Source: Thainema sp966674685 (GTDB lineage Bacteria; Cyanobacteriota; Cyanobacteriia; Phormidesmidales; Phormidesmidaceae). Taken from it: a stretch of 64,000 nucleotides of DNA. The DNA lies in contig CBKWJC010000010.1 in the NCBI GenBank assembly GCA_966674685.1, forward strand, positions 1 to 64,000, read 5' to 3'. Made by a program: the position numbers and the translations under genes. The notes beneath the pieces were generated by a model. It was given only the letters and a program-made list of their open reading frames with translations, did no database searches and was not told the origin of the DNA. The first letter of the stretch is position 1; the number at the start of each line of letters is the position of its first letter. This document shows, in pieces, positions 9,902 through 19,727 of this stretch.

Positions 9902-12900
9902 ATGCAGTCGGAACAACAGCAGCGAATCCTGGGTTATTTCATTGAAGAAGCTAAGGATCATCTCAACACAATTGAACAGGGGTTACTGAATCTGCAAAGC
10001 GCGATCGCAGATCCAGAAATGGTCAATGAAATGTTCCGAGCGGCCCACTCGATCAAGGGCGGCGCAGCGATGCTGGGCGTGACTGCGATTCAGCTCACGT
10101 CCCACCGCCTAGAAGACTATTTTAAGGTGCTAAAAGAGTGTCCTAATATCACCATTGATCAAACCCTGGAGTCGCTGCTGCTCAATGTGTTTGACATCTT
10201 GCAGGAACTGCTGGAGGAGCTACAGGGGCCATTTGGTCTCACCGAGGATAAAGCAGAAGAAGCCACAGCATCGTTGGAGCCGACTTTAGTTGAACTCAAT
10301 GCTCACATCAATGCCCTCGTTGACCAGGCGGGTGGCTTACCGCCTGGTGCCGATGTAGACTTTCAACCCATACCCACGTCCAATGCTCAACCCCAATCAG
10401 CGCCGACACCCCATGCCGAGGCAAGTGCACTTCAGTTGGTCTTCAAGAGCGATGTACCGGGCTATTTGCGGGATATGCTCCAGCTCTTTAAGCAGGAAGA
10501 CGGTGCTGGAACGCGATCGCAACTGCAATCGATTTGCAGCACCCTAATCCAGGCTGGGGAGCAGTTCGATTTAATTGACTGGTGTAACTTAGCGCGGGCA
10601 GCGCGGGCAGCAATTGCGAACAGCGATAACACCTACCGCAGTCTGGCCCCTGTCATCATCAAAGATCTAAAGCAGGGACAAGATCAGGTTTTAGCAGGCC
10701 GCTTTCAGGAGATTTGCATTAGCGATGCCCTCCAGGCAATGGTGCCCCTTGCCGCAACAGGTGAATCCGTTGACGATCTACTGCGGGATCTGGATGAAGA
10801 TGAAGCCGATGCGGGGTTAGCAGGTCTATTCGACAGCGCAGCAGGAATTGACGTTGCCGAGGACTTGGACTTCTCCGACTTAGACATGCTATCGGCAGCA
10901 GAATCGGAAGCAGAGGGAGACCTCAGTTGGTTAGAGGCGGGTTCAGACACCGCAGATGAATTCGATCTAGATGCCAGCTCAATTAGTGACGGGCAAGGGT
11001 TAGACGCTGCGGCGGAATCTGCTCACTCAGATGCCGCCGCCAATTTGGGCTTCAGTCAAATTGATCAAATTAGCGGCATAGATGATGTCGATGGTTTGTT
11101 CGGTGACGATAAGAATGGGCCAGAGGTTGGAACGGCTGAGCTAAATAGTTTGGCCGACTTGTTTGAGGGAGAAGCGATTGAATTTGGTGAGCCTTGGCCC
11201 AATCAAGCCACCAATGCCGTCAACATTGACCAGCAAGATTCAACCGATATCGATATCTCTGACGATTTTTCTGATTTACTCACTCAAGACAGTGTGAATT
11301 CAAGTGATTTTGAGGTTGATGATGACCTCTCTGGCTTCTTGAATCAAGACATTTTTGCCGATCAAACCACAGCAGGCAATGCCAGCGACATGAGCGATGA
11401 CGATCTCGGTCTTTCATTTGACGATGAAGATGCGGTCTCGTCAGATGATGATTTGGCACTTGATGATCTGGCCTCTGCGGATGGAGCTGATGTTGATCTG
11501 GGTGACGAATCTGATGACGATGACATGTCGGCCCTTTTCGGTACAGAAGAAGCATCTGATTTGGATCTCGATTTAGCCACAGACGAAGCTGACCTGTTCT
11601 CAGAGGATTTGGCGGATGCTGGTTCAGATGATGAAATGTCGGAATTATTGGGTCTAGATGCAGATACAGAAGGATCAGATGAATTAGATGGTCTAGGACT
11701 GCTGGTTGAAGAAGATGACTCAGATGCGCTCAGTCTAGATGGGGATGATCTAAGTGGCCTAGATTTTGACCAAGCGGCTTTCGGTGAGGCCGAAGCTGAT
11801 GATGCGCTAGCTTTAGATGCAGCTTTTGATGACGACCCGACTGATTCGCTAGATCTCGACAATGATTTTGATTTGTCTCGTGTAGACAGCGAGTTCGATA
11901 ACGAGGCAGACGAATCCTTTGATTTTGATTTGTCTGATGACGGCTCAGCCGAGGCCGACTTTTCTGGCGAGCTGGATCTCGATGGTTTAGCCAATGATTC
12001 GGCAATAGATGATGCTGACATTGATCTAGCAGATCAGCTTGACTTAACCGATGACAGGACAGACTTGCTAGAGGCTGAGGAAGAAACCTTCGATGCCGAT
12101 TTGCTATCCAACGATCTGCTGTCCGAGGGAACCACAGCAGACAGTCTCAGTGATGCGGGATTAGATAATGATGGATTGGATAATGATCTAGATGCTGATT
12201 TGTGGTCAGATGGCGATGCTGAAGATGAGCTATCCGCTGAACAAACTGAACAAGCAGTTGAAGCGGCAGCCCAAAAATTTGCGATCGCAGATCCCTGGTC
12301 AGAGTTCGAGGATCTGAATCCCTCAACTGCACCCAGCGCCGCTACAGTTGATGCCGATGATCCGGATGCCTTCTTTGATGCCTACGAAGCAATCGATACG
12401 GCTGCGGCTGCGGCCATGACGTTGGAAACGATGGCAGACACGGACACCGAAACTCATGCGGATGCCGCCATCGAGGAGCTTGACCTGGACGAGGTTGAGT
12501 CTGGGGCAAGCGTCACGTCGTCAGATTCGGCCTATGAGGATCTAGGCGATTTCAGCGATTTAGATAATCTGGACGCCGAAGATCTCGGTGTGGATGATCG
12601 AGGACTGGAGGATCTCGGTGGTGATGATCTAGCTGTTGCCGATTCAGGCGATTTAGGATTTGAAGACCTGGGTACCGAAGAGCTAGAGGGCTTTGACGAT
12701 TCACTGTTCGGGACAGACGACAGCGCCGAAGACAGCGAATTTGAACTAGATGATGAATCTGTGCTGGCTGATCTGCCGTTTGAGACTGCCGCAGATCAGG
12801 CTGCGGATCTGAATGCGTTTAGTCTCGATACAGATGAGTCAAGTGAGTCAAGCGATGCTAGTGATGATTTCGACTTGTCATCTCTGACCGAGGATGCTGA

Positions 12901-15900
12901 AGAGGCAATGGACGAATCCTTGGATGAATCTTCTGATCTTGACTTGGATTTAGACGGCGATGTAGACAGTGACAGTGATGATGTAGACAGTAATTTAGAC
13001 AGCAGCCTCGCAGCAGACAGCTCCGCTGATCTGGATCTCGATTTGGGTGATGATGAGGCTCTGGGTGACGGTCTAGATGACGCTCTCTTTGGCGAAGATA
13101 TCGCTGAAGACGCGCCTGATTTTGGCCTGAGCGAAACGTCTGAAGATGCGTTTGGCAGCGATTTTGATCTTGACCTGGGTGCAGATGACTTGACCAGTGA
13201 TCTAGATGATACCGATCTCGGTCTAGATGAGAGTCTGGAGGCAGACGGCTTAGACGAGGACGATCTTAGTCTAGATTTCGAGGCCGAAGATAGCTTGGAT
13301 CTGGGCTTAGAGGATGGGTCAGAAACCGATGAGCTTGACCTGGAATTTGGGGATGATGCGATCGCAGATATCACCACCGATAATCTAGATTTAGATCTTG
13401 GAGAAGGTGCGATCGCAGATGCCTCCGATGATCTGGAGTTGAGTTTTGGGGATGATGCGATCGCAGATATCACCACCGATGAGGAGCTTGACCTGGGATT
13501 TGGGGATGGAGCAGTTGCTGCGGATGAATTTGCTGCCGACCATCTAGGCGATGATCTGGATTTAGGTTTTGGTGAGTTGTCAGCAGATGACTCGGCGGCT
13601 GATCTTGACCTTGATCTAGGCGACATAGGCGCAGAAGAAGCCGATCTAGATGTGAGCGCCATGCTGGATTTGGATCTAGATTCCTCCCTAGATGAGGACG
13701 CTGCTGACACAGAAGACAGCCTTGATCTCGATTTCGGCGCAGAAGAAGACACAGACACTGCCGATTTATTTGGCGACGAATCCCCGGAGGCAGGTGATGA
13801 GCTATCTCTCGACGTTGACGCTGAGGGGTCTAACTTAGCCGATGATGACGAGCTATCCCTCGACTTTGGCGCTGATGAATTAGAAGAAACGTCTGACATT
13901 GACGGGTTCGCATCCGATGATCTAGAGGGACTAGACGGCTTAGCATCCAATGAGTCTGGTGATTTAGATGCGTCAGGCTTCGATGATGCGGCAGCAGATG
14001 ATTTGGAACTTGACTTCGAGAGTGGAGACACAGCCAGCGACGAACTCGATTTTACCTTCGACGGTGAAGACGATCTAGATCTGGAAACCCCAGATGACGC
14101 TGTATCAGCCGATTTTGATTTGGGTCTAGAAGACAATGCGTCAACAGAGGTAGACAACGAGTTGAGTCTGGACTTCGGGGAAACAGATGCGGATGATGGT
14201 CTAGCACTCGATAGCGATCTGGATTTAGGGTTCGGTGACGAAACCGCTGAGGAAAGCGTTACAGACAACTTCGATCTGGAATTTGGCACTGAACCAGATG
14301 ACGAGATGGCGATGGATGGGCTGGATCTGGATGGTTTAACCGATGATGCCGATGGGTCAGGCAATGCTGATTTCGATTTAGATCTGGGTGGCGATGAAGC
14401 CGATGATGGGTCTGCCCTAGACGATTCCTTCGCTGCCGATTTAGGTGGGCTGGATGACCAGGATGACCTGGGGCTGGGGCTAATGGCAGATCTGGATGAA
14501 GCGGATCGGTCGGACGATCTCGATTTAGGTTTAGTCGATGAAGCTGACGTTGACGCTGAACCCGAAATCGCCGCCGACCTAGACAGCGACTTTTCTGACC
14601 TGGATAGCCTTGCCTTGGCTGATACCGGAGCCATCAGCGACGATATGGCGGGTCTGGACGACTTGCTGAGTGATACCGAAGATGCGATCGCACATCCAGC
14701 CGATGACTTTGCGGATCTGGACAGCCTGCTTGATGACGAACCCGAACCTGCATCCAGCCCAGTTACGGCTGGTGACGCTAGCGATAGCTTTGCAGATCTA
14801 GAAGCCCTGCTCGACACTGACACCACGGAAGATGCTGATGACTTTGCGGATGTCGCCGCCGATGTTAGCAGCGACGAGTTCGAAGATCTGGAGAAGCTGC
14901 TGGAAGACGCCGACAATACTCTAGGGGGTTCGCCAACCGTCAAAGGTGGCCGCTCCCGCACCTCCAGCACAACAGGTCGGCGGATGTCCAGTCGTCGCTC
15001 TAGCTCGATTGGTGAGCAGAGTATGCGGGTGTCCGTTAAGCACCTGGACAACTTGAACAACCTGGTGGGAGAACTGGTCGTCAACCGCAACACGCTAGAG
15101 CAAGACGAGGAGCGCCTGCGGCAATTCCTCGACAACCTGCTGTATCAAGTGCAGCAGCTCAGCGATGTCGGTCAGCGGATGCGCGATCTGTACGAGCGAT
15201 CGCTGCTGGAGAACTCGCTGCTCTCTGGACGACAGTCCGGTAACAGCTCTGCCTTCAAGCTGCCTCAAGATCAGTCTGAACACGCCACTGGCGCTAGTTT
15301 TGACGCGCTGGAAATGGATCGGTTCACGGGCTTCCACACCCTGTCGCAGGAGATGATCGAACTCATCGTGCGGGTGCGGGAGGCATCGTCCGACATTGAG
15401 TTCATCGTCGAAGAAACCGATCAGGTGACCCGTAACTTCCGGCAGGTGACGACACAACTGCAAGAAGGACTAATGCGATCGCGGATGGTGCCTTTCGCTC
15501 AAATCGCCGATCGGTTGCCGCGAGCAGTACGTGACATCTCAATCAAATGCGGTAAGCAAGCGGAGCTAATTGTCGAAGGGCGCGACACCCTGATCGACAA
15601 GATGATCCTAGAACAGCTCTACGACCCCATGACCCACTTGGTCAACAACGCCATCACCCACGGGATCGAAACGCCCGAGGCGCGACGGGCCGTTGGCAAG
15701 CCGGAGAAAGGCCGCATCCTGGTTCGCACCTTCCACCAAGGCAACCAAACGGTGATCATCGTCTCTGATGATGGCGGTGGGATTAACCCTAGTTTCGTCA
15801 AAGAGAAGGCCGTCAAGAAAGGTCTCATCTCGGCTCAAGAAGCGCAGAGCATGACCGATCTGGATGTCTATGACCTGCTGTTCCACGCCGGATTCAGTAC

Positions 15901-16963
15901 GCGCGATCAGGCAGACGACTTTGCTGGTCGGGGTGTCGGTATGGACGTGGTACGCACTCGCCTGGCCGAAATGCGCGGTGTAATCAACGTCGAATCCAAC
16001 ATCGGCAAAGGCACCAGCTTTACTATCCGTCTACCGCTCACCTTGAGCATCTCCAAGGCACTCTCCTGCGTCAGCAACCGCGCCCGGATCGCCTTCCCGA
16101 TGGACGGGGTAGAAGACATGCTCGACGTGCCCAAGGAGCGGATTCAAACCGACGATCAGGGTCGCTCCTGCATCCTGTGGCGCGATACGCTGCTGCCCTT
16201 CCAACCACTGGCTGACCTGCTGAAATACAACCGCATTCTGGGTCGCGGCAGCGTTTACGGCGGCAGCGGCGATGAAGAAGTGATTTCGATTATCGTTCTG
16301 CGGAGTGCCGGAACGCACATTGCACTGCAAGTCGATCAGGTCTTGGGTGAGCAGGAAATTGTAATCAAGCAATTGGAAGGCCCGGTTCCCAAGCCGCTGG
16401 GTGTAGCAGGAGCGACGGTACTCGGGGATGGCCGAATTATGCCGATTGCTGACGTACTAGAGCTGATCGACCTGTCAATGGGTCGGATTCGCCGCGATGC
16501 GGGCAGCTCACTCTGGGAGCAAATGGCGCAGCCGCCTGTGGAAGAGGAAGAAACTCATACCGACCCGACAGTGCTGATTGTGGACGACTCGATCACGGTA
16601 CGCGAACTGCTGTCCATGAGCTTCAACAAGGTTGGCTACCGGGTCGAGCAGGCACGCGATGGTCAAGAGGCTTGGGAAAAGCTCAGAGCTGGTTTACCGT
16701 GTGATCTCGTTTTCTGCGACATTGAAATGCCGCGAATGGATGGTCTAGAGCTGCTGTCTCGTATGCAAAAAGATCCAACCCTGCAAAAGCTGCCGATCGC
16801 CATGCTGACCTCGCGGGGCGCAGACCGACATCGGCAAATGGCGGTTGACCTTGGAGCCAGCGGCTACTTTACGAAGCCCTATCTAGAAGAAGCGCTCTTG
16901 GATGCAGCCAAGCGGATGCTCAAGGGTGAAGTGCTAGTTGGTTGGAGGGAAGGGGCTGAATAG
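9902..16963 (+). CDS. hmpE: giant hybrid CheA histidine kinase with ~1390-aa acidic linker
   Basis: This 2353-residue protein autophosphorylates and passes phosphate to the receivers of HmpA, HmpB and itself. The order of domains is: Hpt with His49 in RAAHSIKGGAAMLG; a second helical Hpt-like module (~170-280) lacking the His; an Asp/Glu/Ser/Leu low-complexity linker (~286-1676); a short Arg/Ser-rich basic patch (~1681-1702); the dimerisation domain (from ~1710, HLDNLNNLVGELVVNR); an HATPase_c domain (~1893-2046) with LVNNAITHG, DDGGG and GRGVGMDVV motifs; a CheW-like domain (~2048-2190); and a C-terminal receiver (~2221-2343) with Asp2273 in FCDIEMPRMDG. All catalytic motifs look intact. The ATG lies 2 nt after a weak GAGAGGAA site. 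Its length far exceeds ordinary CheA proteins because of the linker. Confidence 0.92.
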   Translation: MQSEQQQRILGYFIEEAKDHLNTIEQGLLNLQSAIADPEMVNEMFRAAHSIKGGAAMLGVTAIQLTSHRLEDYFKVLKECPNITIDQTLESLLLNVFDILQELLEELQGPFGLTEDKAEEATASLEPTLVELNAHINALVDQAGGLPPGADVDFQPIPTSNAQPQSAPTPHAEASALQLVFKSDVPGYLRDMLQLFKQEDGAGTRSQLQSICSTLIQAGEQFDLIDWCNLARAARAAIANSDNTYRSLAPVIIKDLKQGQDQVLAGRFQEICISDALQAMVPLAATGESVDDLLRDLDEDEADAGLAGLFDSAAGIDVAEDLDFSDLDMLSAAESEAEGDLSWLEAGSDTADEFDLDASSISDGQGLDAAAESAHSDAAANLGFSQIDQISGIDDVDGLFGDDKNGPEVGTAELNSLADLFEGEAIEFGEPWPNQATNAVNIDQQDSTDIDISDDFSDLLTQDSVNSSDFEVDDDLSGFLNQDIFADQTTAGNASDMSDDDLGLSFDDEDAVSSDDDLALDDLASADGADVDLGDESDDDDMSALFGTEEASDLDLDLATDEADLFSEDLADAGSDDEMSELLGLDADTEGSDELDGLGLLVEEDDSDALSLDGDDLSGLDFDQAAFGEAEADDALALDAAFDDDPTDSLDLDNDFDLSRVDSEFDNEADESFDFDLSDDGSAEADFSGELDLDGLANDSAIDDADIDLADQLDLTDDRTDLLEAEEETFDADLLSNDLLSEGTTADSLSDAGLDNDGLDNDLDADLWSDGDAEDELSAEQTEQAVEAAAQKFAIADPWSEFEDLNPSTAPSAATVDADDPDAFFDAYEAIDTAAAAAMTLETMADTDTETHADAAIEELDLDEVESGASVTSSDSAYEDLGDFSDLDNLDAEDLGVDDRGLEDLGGDDLAVADSGDLGFEDLGTEELEGFDDSLFGTDDSAEDSEFELDDESVLADLPFETAADQAADLNAFSLDTDESSESSDASDDFDLSSLTEDAEEAMDESLDESSDLDLDLDGDVDSDSDDVDSNLDSSLAADSSADLDLDLGDDEALGDGLDDALFGEDIAEDAPDFGLSETSEDAFGSDFDLDLGADDLTSDLDDTDLGLDESLEADGLDEDDLSLDFEAEDSLDLGLEDGSETDELDLEFGDDAIADITTDNLDLDLGEGAIADASDDLELSFGDDAIADITTDEELDLGFGDGAVAADEFAADHLGDDLDLGFGELSADDSAADLDLDLGDIGAEEADLDVSAMLDLDLDSSLDEDAADTEDSLDLDFGAEEDTDTADLFGDESPEAGDELSLDVDAEGSNLADDDELSLDFGADELEETSDIDGFASDDLEGLDGLASNESGDLDASGFDDAAADDLELDFESGDTASDELDFTFDGEDDLDLETPDDAVSADFDLGLEDNASTEVDNELSLDFGETDADDGLALDSDLDLGFGDETAEESVTDNFDLEFGTEPDDEMAMDGLDLDGLTDDADGSGNADFDLDLGGDEADDGSALDDSFAADLGGLDDQDDLGLGLMADLDEADRSDDLDLGLVDEADVDAEPEIAADLDSDFSDLDSLALADTGAISDDMAGLDDLLSDTEDAIAHPADDFADLDSLLDDEPEPASSPVTAGDASDSFADLEALLDTDTTEDADDFADVAADVSSDEFEDLEKLLEDADNTLGGSPTVKGGRSRTSSTTGRRMSSRRSSSIGEQSMRVSVKHLDNLNNLVGELVVNRNTLEQDEERLRQFLDNLLYQVQQLSDVGQRMRDLYERSLLENSLLSGRQSGNSSAFKLPQDQSEHATGASFDALEMDRFTGFHTLSQEMIELIVRVREASSDIEFIVEETDQVTRNFRQVTTQLQEGLMRSRMVPFAQIADRLPRAVRDISIKCGKQAELIVEGRDTLIDKMILEQLYDPMTHLVNNAITHGIETPEARRAVGKPEKGRILVRTFHQGNQTVIIVSDDGGGINPSFVKEKAVKKGLISAQEAQSMTDLDVYDLLFHAGFSTRDQADDFAGRGVGMDVVRTRLAEMRGVINVESNIGKGTSFTIRLPLTLSISKALSCVSNRARIAFPMDGVEDMLDVPKERIQTDDQGRSCILWRDTLLPFQPLADLLKYNRILGRGSVYGGSGDEEVISIIVLRSAGTHIALQVDQVLGEQEIVIKQLEGPVPKPLGVAGATVLGDGRIMPIADVLELIDLSMGRIRRDAGSSLWEQMAQPPVEEEETHTDPTVLIVDDSITVRELLSMSFNKVGYRVEQARDGQEAWEKLRAGLPCDLVFCDIEMPRMDGLELLSRMQKDPTLQKLPIAMLTSRGADRHRQMAVDLGASGYFTKPYLEEALLDAAKRMLKGEVLVGWREGAE
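13329..13511 (+). repeat. tandem repeats with HIP1 sites inside the HmpE linker
   Basis: A 36-bp segment containing GCGATCGC is identical at 13346-13381 and 13445-13480, exactly 99 bp (33 codons) apart. A related third unit starts near 13484 and a diverged HIP1-containing unit lies between them. Frame is preserved, so the linker can grow or shrink by recombination without breaking the kinase. Confidence 0.75.
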
Positions 16964-16987
16964 GGAAGCCCAACCCCACCCACCCCC

Positions 16988-17043
16988 CAACCCCAGGGCG
17001 GTTGCCCGCAATGCAACCCTCCGCTCTGGCTTTGGGGGTTTGG
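16988..17043. terminator. imperfect GC-rich hairpin between convergent genes
   Basis: CCAACCCC pairs with the GGGGGTTTGG end, and inner segments AGGGCGG/CCGCTCT and GGTTGC/GCAACC can also pair. It lies between the hmpE stop and the stop of the metal-binding protein gene on the other strand and could end transcripts from both sides. Confidence 0.4.
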
Positions 17044-17052
17044 TCAATCAAA

Positions 17053-17250
17053 CTAGCTGACGGTGTAGCCTGCGGCTTCAATGGCCTGTTTAATCTCATC
17101 TGCCGAGGCCGTGCTGTTGATTTGGACATCTTTGGTTTTGGGATCGGCTTGAACGCTGGCTTGGTCGTCAATTGCCTGAACCGCTTTGGTAATCGTTTCA
17201 GCACAGGCCGAGCAGGCCATATTCGGCACCTTGATTGCAAGTTGAGTCAT
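17053..17250 (-). CDS. heavy-metal-associated (HMA) domain copper chaperone
   Basis: This 65-residue protein is a single HMA ferredoxin-like fold with the metal-binding motif MACSAC near residue 11 and the usual C-terminal AIEAAGYTV strand. It resembles the cyanobacterial Atx1 chaperone, which hands Cu(I) to the P-type ATPases CtaA and PacS for plastocyanin and cytochrome oxidase. No copper ATPase gene is nearby. Atx1 proteins often carry a His in loop 5 that I do not see here; a mercury- or zinc-binding variant cannot be excluded. Confidence 0.85.
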   Translation of the reverse strand: MTQLAIKVPNMACSACAETITKAVQAIDDQASVQADPKTKDVQINSTASADEIKQAIEAAGYTVS

Positions 17251-17391
17251 AATATTCCGGCTGGCGGTAAAGTGATCCGTATGAACTTTCTCAGTTGCCT
17301 CAATTCTTGCACAATCATGAGGTGGCGGAACGAATCGCTCTAAAGCCTACTTTATACACACAGTACATACAGTAGCGCTTAGAACCAGGGC

Positions 17392-17440
17392 GGTAGTTGT
17401 TGAAGCAGCCACGCGGCGCGCGGCTGCTTCAACAACTACC
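17392..17440. repeat. long perfect palindrome in a divergent promoter region
   Basis: Perfect 19-bp arms (17392-17410 and 17422-17440) flank an 11-bp GC-rich centre. The genes on both sides point away from it, so it is not a normal terminator. Confidence 0.7.
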
Positions 17441-17531
17441 CGTGATGACGTAAGACTGGATCGCTCATTTCATGAGCGGATGCGGTCTGAGGTTGACAAA
17501 GTTTGTTGACACAATTGAGTGGCGATTGAGC

Positions 17532-18398
17532 ATGACGGAATTTATTCAACTGTTTGTAAATGGGATCGCGGTCGGCAGTATTATTGCCCTCGCAGCGGTG
17601 GGTCTGACGCTGACCTACGGCATTCTGCGACTCGCGAACTTTGCCCACGGCGACTTTCTCACCTCTGGCGCTTACTTTACGCTGTTGGCCAACGCTGTGC
17701 TGGGACTCAACATCTGGCTGTCTATGCTCGTCGGCGTGGTGTTGACTATCGGGGCCGCGCTGGTTAGCGAATACACGATTTGGAAACCGATGCGGCAGCA
17801 GCGAGCCACATCAACGACGCTGATCATTATTTCCATCGGGTTGGCGCTGTTTATTCGCAATTTCATCATTTTCTGGTGGGGCGCGGGTAACCAAAGCTAC
17901 GACCTGCCCGTTGCTGCGGCGATGAATATTTTTGGTGTGCGGATTGCGTTTTACCGGATTATCGTCATTGCGCTGGCGATTTTCGCCATCATCGGCCTGC
18001 ACTATCTGCTGCAAAATACCAAGATTGGCAAAGCGATGCGGGCGGTAGCCGATGACATTGATCTAGCTCGCGTATCGGGCATCAACGTCGAAAACGTGGT
18101 GATTTGGACGTGGGTGATTGCGGGCGGTTTAACGGCGCTCGGGGGCGGCATGTACGGCCTAATCACAGCCGTGCGACCCAATATGGGCTGGTTTTTGATT
18201 CTGCCGATGTTCGCAGCGGTGATTCTCGGCGGCATCGGCAATCCCTACGGCGCGATCGCAGGTGCCCTCGTCATTGGCGTCGCCCAAGAAGTCAGCCTGT
18301 ATTTCCTGCCAACGGAGTACAAGCTGGGCGTGGCGCTGTTCATGATGGTGCTGGTGCTGCTGTTCCGACCCCAGGGAATCTTTAGAGGAACGATTTAA
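17532..18398 (+). CDS. branched-chain/neutral amino acid ABC transporter permease (LivH/NatD type)
   Basis: This is an inner-membrane permease of the HAAT (LivH) family, 288 residues from the ATG at 17532; the open frame extends 20 codons further upstream but those residues are not family-like. Eight or so hydrophobic helices are visible. The LTYGILRLANFAHGDF segment near the N-terminus and LGGIGNPYGAIAGALVIG near the C-terminus are diagnostic of LivH. No LivM, LivF, LivG or binding protein lies beside it. In Synechocystis the Nat-I genes are scattered, so this may be natD of such a system; a urea permease UrtB is less likely because urt genes are usually clustered. Confidence 0.85.
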   Translation: MTEFIQLFVNGIAVGSIIALAAVGLTLTYGILRLANFAHGDFLTSGAYFTLLANAVLGLNIWLSMLVGVVLTIGAALVSEYTIWKPMRQQRATSTTLIIISIGLALFIRNFIIFWWGAGNQSYDLPVAAAMNIFGVRIAFYRIIVIALAIFAIIGLHYLLQNTKIGKAMRAVADDIDLARVSGINVENVVIWTWVIAGGLTALGGGMYGLITAVRPNMGWFLILPMFAAVILGGIGNPYGAIAGALVIGVAQEVSLYFLPTEYKLGVALFMMVLVLLFRPQGIFRGTI

Positions 18399-18411
18399 CT
18401 GTTCTCACACT

Positions 18412-18449
18412 GCGAAAGCGGACGACGTTATAACGTCGTCCGCTTTCGC
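18412..18449. terminator. 38-bp perfect palindrome between convergent genes
   Basis: The 19-bp arms have no loop (GCGAAAGCGGACGACGTTA and its complement). It sits 13 bp after the permease stop and 5 bp before the lipA stop on the other strand, well placed as a bidirectional terminator. Confidence 0.7.
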
Positions 18450-18453
18450 GTAA

Positions 18454-19392
18454 TCAAACCTCTTCGCCTGCGTGATAGGAGCTGCGAACCAGGGGGCCAG
18501 AGCGAACATGCGTGAATCCCAATTCGCGGGCGATATCGCCCAGTCGATCGAACTCCTCTGGCGTCCAGTATTTCTGCACGGGCAGATGTTCCAGCGAGGG
18601 GCGCATATATTGACCGATGGTGATGCGATCGCACTTCACCGCTCTAAGATCCCGCATCGTTTCAATCAGCTCAGCCTCGGTTTCGCCATGCCCCACCATC
18701 AGACCGGATTTGGTGGGGATAGTGCGATCGCACTCTTTGACGTAGCGCAAAACCGCAAGGGAACGGTCATACTTGGCTCCTCGCCGCACCGGAGCCTGGA
18801 GACGGTGCACGGTTTCAATATTGTGGTTGAAACAGGCGGGTTGGGCACGGGTGACAGTAAAAATGCGATCGCGCTGGGCTTGAGCCGCATCCTGGCCGCC
18901 CCAGAAGTCCGGCGTCAGCACCTCAATTTGCGTATCCGGATTCTGCTGGCGAATCGCGTTCATCGTTTGCACAAACCAGCCTGCGCCCTTGTCGTCTAGA
19001 TCATCGCGAGCCACTGAGGTTAGTACCACGTAGCGCAGACCTAGCAAGCGCACAGACTCGGCAACCTTCTCCGGTTCATCCGGATCGAGCGGCATCGGTG
19101 CATGGCCTTTGTCTACCTGGCAGAAGCCACAGGCGCGGGTGCAGGTCGGCCCCATCAGCAAGAACGTCGCGGTCTTCTGGGCGTAGCATTCGCCGCGATT
19201 GGGACAGCGCCCTTCTTCACAGATCGTGTGAATTTGCCGCTGCTTAATGATTTTTTGTACCGTCGATAGCTCACTGGCCTTACCAATCGGACGCCGCAGC
19301 CAATCAGGCATGGACTGAATCTCAGCACGGCGCATAGTCCGCTGTTCGGCTTGGGAACTGACGACATCAAATTCGGGCATGGGCAGGCTCAA
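18454..19392 (-). CDS. lipA: lipoyl synthase
   Basis: LipA is a radical SAM enzyme that inserts two sulfurs into octanoyl groups on the E2 or H proteins of 2-oxoacid dehydrogenases and the glycine cleavage system. The 312-residue product has both clusters: the auxiliary [4Fe-4S] motif CEEGRCPNRGEC (CX4CX5C) and the radical SAM motif CTRACGFC (CX3CX2C). The C-terminal serine ligand motif RSSYHAGE closes the protein. Length and motifs are standard. The ORF starts with MSLPMPEFD, and the second Met is an alternative start. Cyanobacteria often have two LipA paralogs; which one this is cannot be decided here. Confidence 0.95.
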   Translation of the reverse strand: MSLPMPEFDVVSSQAEQRTMRRAEIQSMPDWLRRPIGKASELSTVQKIIKQRQIHTICEEGRCPNRGECYAQKTATFLLMGPTCTRACGFCQVDKGHAPMPLDPDEPEKVAESVRLLGLRYVVLTSVARDDLDDKGAGWFVQTMNAIRQQNPDTQIEVLTPDFWGGQDAAQAQRDRIFTVTRAQPACFNHNIETVHRLQAPVRRGAKYDRSLAVLRYVKECDRTIPTKSGLMVGHGETEAELIETMRDLRAVKCDRITIGQYMRPSLEHLPVQKYWTPEEFDRLGDIARELGFTHVRSGPLVRSSYHAGEEV

Positions 19393-19727
19393 ATGTAGAG
19401 AAATACAGTGTATAGGCTGAAGTGGTTTGTCTTTCCGATCTTAATGGGTTATTTCGGGTCTGACATGAAGGAATTGACGCGAAGCCAGCGAATGATGAGC
19501 AGGTCGCATTCTATTAAAAAATACGAAATTGCCTCGTTCCCAGTTTCTAAACGTCAAAGTCGAGCTAATATCTGGTGTACGAGTGAGTCCGCAAATCACT
19601 ACAGCCTGTTAGTTTTCGCGACAAAATAGGAATAATGGTGAAAGGATAATTAGTTGAATCCCAGATTTTCCTGACTTTTTCATCTCATTGCAATCTATCC
19701 TGACATTCAGTAGCAGAGGAGTTCATC

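Noticed and set aside
12796..15135. A 779-codon minus-strand frame rich in Ser and Arg
   Set aside because: It lies exactly antisense to the HmpE linker. GAT/GAC and CTG codons read backward give Ser/Arg-rich frames without stops, so it is a shadow of the low-complexity sequence. The frame at 11362-12021 has the same cause.
19408..19629. A 73-codon plus-strand frame before the REC-coiled-coil gene
   Set aside because: No ribosome binding site, an irregular composition, and it lies in the promoter region of the downstream gene.
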